Positions 1 to 5,318 of a stretch of DNA of 10,393 bases are shown here, one piece after another. The DNA lies in assembly GCA_002773575.1 (NCBI GenBank), contig PFAT01000059.1, positions 1 through 10,393 on the forward strand, read 5' to 3'. How positions within the stretch are numbered: position 1 is the first letter of the stretch; every line of letters starts with the position of its first letter. Under the pieces are notes generated by a model. The model was not told the DNA's origin. It saw only the letters and a program-made list of their open reading frames with translations, and made no database searches. The position numbers and the translations under genes are program-made. Origin of the DNA: Candidatus Falkowbacteria bacterium CG10_big_fil_rev_8_21_14_0_10_44_15 (GTDB lineage: Bacteria > Patescibacteriota > Patescibacteriia > Patescibacteriales > XYC2-FULL-47-12).

Positions 1-19
1 TAACACAAATGTTTAAAAG

Positions 20-140
20 TCCACAAAATTGTGGATAACTATTTAAAATATTTAATTTAAAGTCTACAATTTTGTAGACTTTCAACTGTGGATAAGATTC
101 TTTTACTTTTTTTATTTAATATTAGTTTAATTTTTAAATA
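20..140. other. Possible replication-origin edge: two perfect DnaA boxes in AT-rich DNA
   Basis: Seen: TGTGGATAA (reverse complement of the consensus DnaA box TTATCCACA) occurs at 30-38 and again at 87-95, same orientation, 57 bp apart. Each overlaps or neighbours a small palindrome: TCCACAA/TTGTGGA at 20-26/29-35 and AGTCTACAA/TTGTAGACT at 61-69/72-80. The DNA from 96 to 160 is almost pure A/T and could serve as an unwinding element. Known: clusters of such boxes mark oriC or DnaA-controlled promoters. Inference: this is the edge of an origin, or the regulatory region of a gene lying left of the window. Two boxes alone are few for an origin, and no dnaA or dnaN is in view. Confidence 0.45.
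61..80. repeat. 20-bp palindrome between the DnaA boxes
   Basis: A perfect 9-bp inverted repeat with a 2-bp centre (61-69 and 72-80). Its layout resembles the looser inverted repeat at 20-35, which carries CCACAA where this one has CTACAA, so the two may be diverged copies of one protein-binding site. It could also act as a weak hairpin terminator for a transcript entering from the left. Confidence 0.6.
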
Positions 141-160
141 TAATGTAGCGTTAAAATTTA

Positions 161-189
161 TTGACCAATTTAAGTATATGTGATATTAT
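161..189 (+). promoter_or_regulatory. Promoter of the non-coding RNA (TTGACC-17-TATTAT, extended -10)
   Basis: The -35 box TTGACC (161-166) lies 17 bp before the -10 box TATTAT (184-189), which is preceded by TGA (181-183), an extended -10 element. Predicted transcription start is about 195-198. No reading frame with coding character follows until 647, while a strong terminator lies at 531-566, so the promoter most likely serves an RNA gene of about 370 nt. Confidence 0.7.
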
Positions 190-195
190 TATATC

Positions 196-566
196 ATAAG
201 ATCATTACAAAGCAATTAAAAAATTGCTTCGAAGGTGTATTGAAACAGGGAGTAGCCTTTGAATCAATTTTTTCTTCTCTACTGTTCGTCGATTAATCTG
301 TCGCCGATACAGGTCAATTAAAAACAAAAACAAAAAACAGGTAGAGTTCGCCTATTAAACAAAATTTTGGCGAATTTTACCACTAAGGATGGTAGAGAAG
401 CGCTTTTTTTAGTCGGCAAAAAAGCTCTTTTATCCGGGAGTTAATGTATTTTTTCAACTATCTACTGATGGTTGAAAAACAAGACTTCGGGATGGGGCTC
501 AGATTAGGCTAAAAAATTAATTACCTTTTTAATAAAAAGGGGGCCTGTCTGGGCCCCTTTTTTATT
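196..566 (+). ncRNA. Structured non-coding RNA of unrecognised family, about 370 nt
   Basis: Seen: a promoter ends at 189 and a terminator at 566, with a chain of stems between. These are 211-217/222-228; 244-248/282-286 with 250-252/277-279; 293-297/317-321 with 298-301/309-312; 340-352/369-381 (13 pairs, two G.U); 396-409/418-431 (13 pairs, one mismatch, one G.U); and 450-462/467-479 (13 pairs, one G.U). The G.U pairs would be C-A mismatches on the other strand, so the RNA is read from the + strand. A long-range pairing of 253-258 with 506-511 (TAGCCT/AGGCTA), extended by 262-265 with 502-505, could close the whole fold. Its size fits tmRNA or RNase P RNA, but I find no tRNA-like T-arm with CCA end and no RNase P core motifs. 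Function unknown. Confidence 0.7.
531..566 (+). terminator. Strong intrinsic terminator of the non-coding RNA
   Basis: A 15-pair stem (531-545 with 552-566, one G.U) around a 6-nt loop. Its core is GGGGCC/GGCCCC, followed on the 3' side by six T. The matching A-run on the 5' side means it could also stop transcription coming from the right. It separates the RNA gene from the DksA-like gene at 647. Confidence 0.9.
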
Positions 567-578
567 AAGGGGAAAGCC

Positions 579-607
579 TTGTTTTTTCTAAGAAATTAAG
601 CTATATT
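579..607 (+). promoter_or_regulatory. Candidate promoter of the DksA-like gene (TTGTTT-17-TATATT)
   Basis: TTGTTT (579-584) and TATATT (602-607) are 17 bp apart, just after the preceding terminator and 40 bp before the ATG at 647. The -35 is weak and the DNA is AT-rich, so chance matches are possible. TTAATA at 635-640, 6 nt before the ATG, is an alternative -10 that would give a leaderless message. Confidence 0.4.
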
Positions 608-646
608 ATATTTATATCATTAAGACTGATTGGCTTAATATTTTTT

Positions 647-1018
647 ATGGATAAGAAAGTAGTCGCTAAAATTAAAAAAGAGCTGCTAGCGAGAAAAAAA
701 GAAATAGAAGAAGAGTTGCGCCGTTTTACCGAGGAAGATCAATACAGCAAGGGCAAACACCGGCCGCGCTTTATTAATATCGGCACCACTAACGACGACA
801 ACGCCAAAGAAATTGATACTTATACTACGGATTTATCATTAAGTAAGGTGCTGGAAAGTAATTTAGAGGACATTAATAAAGCGCTGCAGCGGATTGCCAA
901 CAAAACTTACGGCATCTGCAAATATTGCGGTAAGGAAATCGGCGAAAAGCGCCTGCTCGCCCGGCCAGTATCCAGCGCTTGCATTAATTGCAAGAGCAAA
1001 TTACAGCAAAGCGTTTGA
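647..1018 (+). CDS. TraR/DksA-family C4 zinc-finger protein
   Basis: Probable RNA-polymerase-binding regulator of the DksA/TraR superfamily. Seen: a 123-residue protein with a charged helical N-terminal part (residues 1-30 and 60-85, likely the coiled-coil hairpin that enters the polymerase secondary channel) and a C-terminal C4 zinc finger, Cys91-X2-Cys94 and Cys112-X2-Cys115. The ARPVSSACINC context before the last cysteine pair is typical of the family. It is shorter than E. coli DksA (about 150 residues). Many such proteins in reduced genomes are simply called 'TraR/DksA family zinc finger', and whether this one responds to ppGpp cannot be told from the sequence. The ATG at 647 has no clear Shine-Dalgarno site. 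It stands alone after the RNA terminator, 132 bp before lspA, and the two may share a transcript. It ends with TGA, which supports the standard code. Confidence 0.88.
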   Translation: MDKKVVAKIKKELLARKKEIEEELRRFTEEDQYSKGKHRPRFINIGTTNDDNAKEIDTYTTDLSLSKVLESNLEDINKALQRIANKTYGICKYCGKEIGEKRLLARPVSSACINCKSKLQQSV

Positions 1019-1135
1019 TTTGCGTTGGCCAATTCAAAGACAATAGATGCTTAATCAGCGAAATTTTAGCGTTAATTTAGTTGACGCCCGTATTTTTAGA
1101 GGCAACGCTTATTTATGCTTAAAGGTTTTTTTAAC

Positions 1136-1141
1136 AGGAGG
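1136..1141 (+). promoter_or_regulatory. Shine-Dalgarno site that fixes the lspA start at 1151
   Basis: AGGAGG lies 9 nt before the ATG at 1151. The upstream in-frame ATG at 1115 has no such site and would add 12 residues (including a run of Phe) that are absent from the usual family N-terminus, so 1151 is preferred. Confidence 0.85.
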
Positions 1142-1150
1142 GTAACAAAA

Positions 1151-1594
1151 ATGAATGCTTGGCTAACTGGCATCATTTTTTTATTGGTAGCGGACAGGTT
1201 TTTAAAACAATGGGCGCTGGCGGAACTTTATAATAAAAAAGTTACCATTATCAAGAAGCTGTTTAGTTTGGAATTATTTAAAAATGAACGTATCGCTTTT
1301 GGCATTTATTTGCCCGAGACAATTATAGTCATGGCGACGGCGATAATCATATTTTTTTTGGTTTTCATTTTAGTTTGGCGGCTGGCGAAATTAAACAAGC
1401 CGTTTGCCGCCATTGAAGCCGCCTTACTGCTGATGATCATCGGCGCCGTCAGTAATCTGTACGACCGGCTGCAGTTTGGCTTCGTGGTTGATTATTTAAA
1501 TTTTGTCTATTGGCCGGTGTTTAACTTGGCAGACGCGATGATCAGCGCGGGGGCGATAGTTATCGGGTTGGCGTTGTGGCGGGAAAAAAGGTAA
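1151..1594 (+). CDS. lspA: Lipoprotein signal peptidase (signal peptidase II)
   Basis: Inner-membrane aspartic protease that cuts the signal peptide from diacylglyceryl-modified prolipoproteins. From the ATG at 1151 the protein has 147 residues and four predicted membrane helices (about 3-20, 57-78, 86-104, 127-143). Family motifs are visible: Asp15-x3-Lys19 in the first helix, NERIAFG (45-51) in place of the usual NxGAAFG, SNLYDR (101-106), and the catalytic pair Asp114 (in VVDYL) and Asp128 (in FNLAD). The length is slightly under the usual 150-170 residues. A strong AGGAGG site lies before the start; the longer form from 1115 is less likely. No lgt or lipoprotein gene lies next to it. A repeat-rich spacer follows the stop codon. 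Confidence 0.93.
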   Translation: MNAWLTGIIFLLVADRFLKQWALAELYNKKVTIIKKLFSLELFKNERIAFGIYLPETIIVMATAIIIFFLVFILVWRLAKLNKPFAAIEAALLLMIIGAVSNLYDRLQFGFVVDYLNFVYWPVFNLADAMISAGAIVIGLALWREKR

Positions 1595-1614
1595 AATAAT
1601 AGAATATTAAACTA

Positions 1615-1803
1615 TTATTACATTGTTAAATTGCTAACCCCCTCTAACTGCCCAAACCCCTTTGCCTTCGGCATTCCCCCTTAGAAAGGGGGAAATAAAG
1701 GGGGAGAATAAATACTATATTATTCCTCCCCTTTATAAGGGGAGGTGGCTGCCGTTTCGGCGGACGGAGGGGTCAGCAATGCAGCAATTTAACAATATAA
1801 TAA
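1615..1803. repeat. MITE-like inverted-repeat element with internal G/C-rich hairpins
   Basis: The spacer between lspA and the redox fusion gene is almost wholly one symmetrical element. Outer arms 1615-1635 and 1783-1803 pair at 20 of 21 positions (core ATTGTTAAATTGCT/AGCAATTTAACAAT). Inside, CCCCTC (1639-1644) can pair with GAGGGG (1767-1772), and two independent hairpins are present: CCCCCTT/AAGGGGG (1676-1682/1686-1692) and CCTCCCCTT/AAGGGGAGG (1725-1733/1737-1745). No reading frame is present. The terminal-repeat layout of about 190 bp suggests a non-autonomous mobile element or a dispersed structured repeat. Its right arm ends in TATAAT (1796-1801), which could serve as the -10 of the gene at 1813. 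Confidence 0.75.
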
Positions 1804-1812
1804 TTATTTTTT

Positions 1813-3159
1813 ATGTTAAAATATTTTAAACCGTTAACGGCTGTCGCGCTGTTATTTTTTTTATTTTTTCCCCTGACCGTCGTTGCCCAGCCGTTAGCGG
1901 TTAAACCAGTTTACCCCAGCGCCCAAATAAATAACGCATCCCCCGTTAATATTACTATCAATTCACTGTCTGGGACTAAAGTCGATGATAGTATTAACAG
2001 CAACTTGGGCGTAGGGGTTAAAGTTTACTTTTTTTACGGCGAAGGCTGTCCGCACTGCGCGCGGGAAGAGATTTTTTTAAAAAAATTAACTCAAGAGCGA
2101 CCGAACGTAACCGTGCAGGACTTTGAGGTTTGGTATAATCAGGACAACGCTAAACTCATTTCTAACATCATCCAAAAGCTCAACTTTGATTTAAAGGCGG
2201 GTAGCGTGCCTTTAACTTTTATCGGCGCGCAGGCAATCAGCGGGTACTATACGGATGAAACAACGGGAGCGCAAATAAAGCAAATAGTTGATTATTATCA
2301 AGCCAAAGGCGACCCCGACCCGATTGGAAAAATTATTGTTGAAGAGAAAACAGCCACGCCGCCAGCGCCAGACAGTCAGATAATCGGCAACGATAATTTA
2401 AGCCAAATTAAACCGATTATTAAGGTGCCGTTTGTTGGCCAAATCAATGCCCAGAATTTCTCTCTGGGCGCGCTTTCGGTCGTCATCGGTTTAATCGACG
2501 GCTTTAATCCCTGCGCCATGTGGGTGCTTTTGTTTCTGATCAGCATGTTGCTCGGCATGAAAAATCGCCGGCGCATGTGGGCGATTGGTCTCGCGTTCAT
2601 TATCACTTCCGGCATAGTTTATTTTATATTTATGGCCGCTTGGCTCAATTTATTTTTATTCATCGGCTTTTTATTTTGGATTAGAATGGCTATCGGCATC
2701 GTCGCTATCGCTAGCGGCGTTTATCAGCTGCGTGAATTTTACGCTAACCGTGACGGCACTTGCACCGTTGCCGGTGAAACCAAGCGGCAAAAAATAGTCA
2801 GCCGGATAAAAAATATCATCAGCGAGCAGAGTTTTGCCCTCGCTTTGGCTGGCGTTATCGTTTTAGCGGCGGCAGTTAATATGGTTGAGCTGGTTTGCTC
2901 GGCCGGACTGCCGGCGATTTACACCTCTATTTTAAGCGCGGCCGGCTTGCCGGCTTGGCAATATTACGGCTATTTATTGATTTATATTTTATTCTACATA
3001 TTAGACGATATCGCGGTTTTTGTCGTCGCCATGGTTACCTTGCAAGTGGTCGGTATCACCAAAAAATACGTGCGGTTTGCTAATTTAGCCGGCGGCATCA
3101 TCATTTTAATTATCGGGATTTTATTAATTTTTAAGCCGGCGTGGCTGTTGTTTGGGTAA
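1813..3159 (+). CDS. Secreted thioredoxin-like domain fused to a CcdA/DsbD-type membrane domain
   Basis: Likely a thiol-disulfide transporter that passes reducing power across the membrane to an outside thioredoxin domain. Seen in 448 residues: signal peptide or anchor (about 1-26, ending VVAQP); a linker; a thioredoxin/glutaredoxin-like domain (about 68-165) with active site Cys79-Pro-His-Cys82 and the cis-proline segment SVPLTFIG (131-138); a proline-rich linker; then a membrane domain from about 218 with roughly six helices. Two membrane cysteines sit in family-like places, GFNPC (Cys234) and ELVC (Cys362), matching the redox pair of DsbD/CcdA. A third, Cys317, lies in a polar loop. In classical DsbD the thioredoxin domain is C-terminal; here it is N-terminal. 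The start has no Shine-Dalgarno site; TATAAT lies 11 nt upstream at the edge of the repeat element. The partner substrate is unknown. Confidence 0.85.
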   Translation: MLKYFKPLTAVALLFFLFFPLTVVAQPLAVKPVYPSAQINNASPVNITINSLSGTKVDDSINSNLGVGVKVYFFYGEGCPHCAREEIFLKKLTQERPNVTVQDFEVWYNQDNAKLISNIIQKLNFDLKAGSVPLTFIGAQAISGYYTDETTGAQIKQIVDYYQAKGDPDPIGKIIVEEKTATPPAPDSQIIGNDNLSQIKPIIKVPFVGQINAQNFSLGALSVVIGLIDGFNPCAMWVLLFLISMLLGMKNRRRMWAIGLAFIITSGIVYFIFMAAWLNLFLFIGFLFWIRMAIGIVAIASGVYQLREFYANRDGTCTVAGETKRQKIVSRIKNIISEQSFALALAGVIVLAAAVNMVELVCSAGLPAIYTSILSAAGLPAWQYYGYLLIYILFYILDDIAVFVVAMVTLQVVGITKKYVRFANLAGGIIILIIGILLIFKPAWLLFG

Positions 3160-3172
3160 GAGATATAATTAT

Positions 3173-3667
3173 ATGCGCCTGCCAACCAGAAAATCCGAAA
3201 AACAAAATTTACAGCCCGTTGATTTGCATGTCACGCGGAAAAAATACGACGAGCTCACGGCTCTGCGCGAGCGGCTGAAGAAAGCCCGTCCTAAACTCGG
3301 AGATGAAGTCAAGCGGCTGGCCGAAATGGGGGATTTTTCCGAAAACGCGGCGTATCAAATCGCTAAAGGGCGTTTGCGCGGCCTAAATCGCCGCATTGAC
3401 GAAACCGAGTACCTATTAAATCACGCCATTATTATTAAGCATTCAAACAGCGGCGCGGCGCAACTGGGGCATACGGTGACGGTTGAAGTTAACGGCAAAC
3501 AAAAGACATATCAAATTTTAGGTTCAAGCGAAACCGATCCGGCCCGCGGCATTATCTCCCATAACTCCCCTTTGGGCGCGGCGCTTTTGGGAAAACGGGC
3601 GGGGGAGCGCGTGCGCGTGCCATTGAATAACAAAACAGTCGCGTATACAATAGTGAACATAATATAG
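3173..3667 (+). CDS. greA: Transcription elongation factor GreA
   Basis: Cleavage factor that rescues backtracked RNA polymerase. From the ATG at 3173 the protein has 164 residues: an N-terminal tail of about 18 residues longer than usual, a coiled-coil finger (about 20-88) bearing the acidic tip motif GDFSENAAY (53-61, with Asp54 and Glu57 that position the catalytic metal), and a C-terminal FKBP-like domain with the family patterns GSSETDP (117-123), ISHNSPLG (128-135) and ALLGKRAGE (137-145). A TTG start at 3152 would overlap the preceding gene by 8 bp and add seven residues, but the ATG lies 13 nt after that stop and is simpler. No good Shine-Dalgarno site is visible; translation is probably coupled to the upstream gene. 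Confidence 0.93.
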   Translation: MRLPTRKSEKQNLQPVDLHVTRKKYDELTALRERLKKARPKLGDEVKRLAEMGDFSENAAYQIAKGRLRGLNRRIDETEYLLNHAIIIKHSNSGAAQLGHTVTVEVNGKQKTYQILGSSETDPARGIISHNSPLGAALLGKRAGERVRVPLNNKTVAYTIVNII

Positions 3668-3683
3668 TTATAAAAAAAACTTT

Positions 3684-4349
3684 ATGCCCTCATTAATTTT
3701 TGACATTGAAACCAGCGGACGGGAATGGGAAAGTTTTGACCAAAAACAGCAGGAGTACCTGCTAAAATTTTCCCATACCGAAGAGGAGCGGGAAAACGCC
3801 AAAGAGCAGCTGGCGCTCCACGCCGTAACGGCGGAAATAGTTTGCATCGGCATGTTAAATCCGGACACGAACAAAGGCGTGGTTTATTACCGCGCGGATA
3901 AACCAGCAGAGGAGTTTACGGCAAACGATATTTTGTACTCGGCCGGAAATGAGCGGGAAATTTTGGAAAAATTTTGGGCTAACATCAAAAATTACCGGCA
4001 ATTCATTACTTTTAACGGACGTTCTTTTGACTGTCCGTTTTTATTAATCCGCAGCGCTATTTTAGCCGTTAGGGCGACCAAAAATTTAATGCCGTACCGC
4101 TACGGGACGGGCGAGCATGTTGATTTATTGGAGCAACTGACTTTTTACGGCGCTGTGCGGAAGTTTAACCTTGATTTTTACTGCAAAGCGTTTGGCATTG
4201 AGTCGCCAAAATCACACGGCCTGAACGGCCACGACGTGCCTAAATATTTTCGGGCCGGTAAAACTTTGGAAATCGCCAAATACTGCGCCGGCGATTTGCA
4301 AGCGACCAAAGAATTGTACGAGCGGTGGCAAAAGCACATTGCTTTTTAA
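3684..4349 (+). CDS. Predicted 3'-5' exonuclease, PolB-exonuclease-like (RNase H fold)
   Basis: A stand-alone DEDD-type exonuclease related to the proofreading domain of family B DNA polymerases. The 221-residue protein shows the three exonuclease motifs: FDIET (6-10, metal ligands Asp7 and Glu9), FNGRSFDCPFL (110-120, Asp116), and YCAGDLQATKEL (200-211, Asp204). LITS-like core strands flank each motif, and HVDLLEQL (145-152) precedes motif III as in this family. No polymerase domain is attached and none lies nearby, so it probably acts on its own in DNA repair or turnover; its substrate cannot be told. TATAAA (3669-3674) lies 9 nt before the ATG and could give a leaderless message, or the gene may be read through from greA, 16 bp away. 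Confidence 0.85.
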   Translation: MPSLIFDIETSGREWESFDQKQQEYLLKFSHTEEERENAKEQLALHAVTAEIVCIGMLNPDTNKGVVYYRADKPAEEFTANDILYSAGNEREILEKFWANIKNYRQFITFNGRSFDCPFLLIRSAILAVRATKNLMPYRYGTGEHVDLLEQLTFYGAVRKFNLDFYCKAFGIESPKSHGLNGHDVPKYFRAGKTLEIAKYCAGDLQATKELYERWQKHIAF

Positions 4350-4367
4350 TTTTTTGTATTTACGCGC

Positions 4368-4401
4368 ATGCAGTTAAAAAATAAAACCATTTCAGGAAAC
4401 G
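4368..4401 (+). other. Out-of-frame N-terminal codons of the C39-like gene, split by an A6 run
   Basis: ATG at 4368 starts a frame reading MQLK, then crosses a run of six A (4376-4381). With five A instead of six, the reading would continue MQLKIKPFQETLRQSYCGP straight into the peptidase frame, a natural N-terminus for this family. As written, the ATG frame stops near 4500 and the peptidase frame has a TAA at 4375-4377, so the only in-frame start is TTG at 4402. The extra A may be a sequencing error, a real mutation, or a slippage site. Confidence 0.65.
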
Positions 4402-4866
4402 TTGCGCCAAAGCTATTGCGGGCCGGCATCGCTAAAAATAATTTTAAGTTATTACGGCGTGGCCAAAACGGAAAAAGCATTGGCAAAGCTGTCCGGTTGG
4501 AATAAAGAGCTGGGAGTTAACAGCCAAGGCATCCGAAGAGCGGCGCAAAAGTTTGGATTTAAAGTCATTGTAAAAAATAACAGCGACTTTGCCGATATAA
4601 AAAAATGGCTGAATAAAAAAACGCCGGTTATCGCAAATTGGTTTACGCGCGGCCGCTCGGATTATGGCGATAGCGATATTGCCGAGGGGCATTATTCCGT
4701 TGTCTGCGGGCTGGACGCGCGATATGTTTATTTGCAGGATCCGGAAATTGGCAGAATCCGCAAAATGAGCCGAGAGGATTTTAAAAAAGCGTGGTTTGAT
4801 TTTTCAGGGAAATATATCAGCCGGAAAAATTTGATTATCAGGCAAATCATCGTGATTTATTTATGA
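4402..4866 (+). CDS. C39-like cysteine peptidase domain protein (papain-like), 5' end disturbed
   Basis: Member of the peptidase C39-like group (papain fold), related to the leader peptidases of bacteriocin exporters but here a single soluble domain. Seen from the TTG at 4402 (154 residues): RQSYCGPASLK, with oxyanion Gln3 and catalytic Cys6; GHYSVVCGLD with His97; and YLQDPEIG with Asp113, completing the Cys-His-Asp triad in the family order. No signal peptide, exporter or precursor peptide lies nearby, so the substrate is unknown. The start is doubtful: the TTG begins only five residues before the catalytic Cys, and a better start (ATG 4368) is one base out of frame. The stop codon overlaps the next start (ATGA, 4863-4866), so translation is coupled to yraN. 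Confidence 0.78.
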   Translation: MRQSYCGPASLKIILSYYGVAKTEKALAKLSGWNKELGVNSQGIRRAAQKFGFKVIVKNNSDFADIKKWLNKKTPVIANWFTRGRSDYGDSDIAEGHYSVVCGLDARYVYLQDPEIGRIRKMSREDFKKAWFDFSGKYISRKNLIIRQIIVIYL

Positions 4867-5222
4867 ACCAAAACCAACAAGTCGGCGCGTTCGGAGAAAA
4901 GCTTGCCGGCGAGTATTTAATCAGGCGAGGATACAAAGTTTTGGATACTAACGTTAAAAACAGCTATCAAGAGCTGGACATCGTTGCCAGCCAAGGCCAG
5001 TGGCTCGTGTTCGTAGAAGTGAAAACGCGCCTGTCGCAGGCGTACGGCGACGGCGCTGAAGCAATGAGCCAAAAAAAACAAACGGCTTTAAAATACGCGA
5101 TTAATAAATACATCGGCGCAAAAAAATTATGGGACAAAGAGCCGCGGGGGGATTTAATAATAGTGGCGATTGATAAATATAAAAAAACAGCGAAGATCAA
5201 GCATTATCAAGACATCTTGTGA
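4863..5222 (+). CDS. yraN: YraN family (UPF0102) nuclease-like protein
   Basis: Small protein of the restriction-endonuclease-like fold, common in bacteria, with no settled role; suggested from structure to be a nuclease, and often found beside RNase HII or repair genes. The 119 residues show the family pattern: GAFGEKLAGEYL (8-19) near the start with Glu12, QELDIVA (36-42) with Asp39, and VFVEVKTR (49-56) with the Glu52-x-Lys54 catalytic signature, followed by GDGAEAMSQKKQ. Length is typical (about 120). The ATG overlaps the C39-like gene by 4 bp. The exonuclease two genes upstream gives a mild hint of a shared DNA-processing role, which is inference. The frame ends in TGA and no clear terminator follows. 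Confidence 0.9.
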   Translation: MNQNQQVGAFGEKLAGEYLIRRGYKVLDTNVKNSYQELDIVASQGQWLVFVEVKTRLSQAYGDGAEAMSQKKQTALKYAINKYIGAKKLWDKEPRGDLIIVAIDKYKKTAKIKHYQDIL

Positions 5223-5297
5223 TTTAAAGCTAATTTTAAAGTTTTGTTGTTTATCCCCAAGTTTTATTCAGTTTTTCCTCTTGCTCCCTTGGCGGTG

Positions 5298-5317
5298 ATG
5301 GCGTAAGGTAACGCCAT
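5298..5317 (+). promoter_or_regulatory. Hairpin over the ribosome-binding site of the gene at 5319
   Basis: ATGGCGT (5298-5304) pairs perfectly with ACGCCAT (5311-5317), ending 1 nt before the ATG at 5319. The 6-nt loop AAGGTA holds the only Shine-Dalgarno-like bases. A second 7-bp hairpin, CTCTCAT/ATGAGAG (5332-5338/5343-5349), follows inside the gene. The pair could modulate translation start. No ligand or regulator is implied by the sequence. Confidence 0.5.
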
Positions 5318-5318
5318 T

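Noticed and set aside
381..410. T-box riboswitch motif (AAGGATGGTAGAGAAGCGC resembles the conserved AGGGTGGTACCGCG)
   Set aside because: The match is partial, the terminator lies 130 nt further on instead of directly after it, and the gene beyond is a DksA-like protein, not a tRNA synthetase or amino-acid gene.
196..566. RNase P RNA, SRP RNA or 6S RNA as the identity of the left-hand RNA
   Set aside because: I find neither the GAGGAAAGUC and ACAGAA core motifs of RNase P nor the GGAAGGAAGCAG-type SRP loop, and the fold is a chain of hairpins instead of the single long rod of 6S RNA.
1115..1150. Longer lspA start at the ATG at 1115
   Set aside because: No ribosome-binding site precedes it, whereas AGGAGG lies correctly before the ATG at 1151 and the added residues do not suit the family.
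3152..3172. TTG start for greA overlapping the preceding gene
   Set aside because: It is a rare start codon with no ribosome-binding site; the ATG at 3173 lies just after the upstream stop and still gives a full GreA with an N-terminal tail.
2376..3185. Minus-strand and alternative-frame readings within the redox fusion gene
   Set aside because: They lie opposite or out of frame with a gene whose motifs are all intact.
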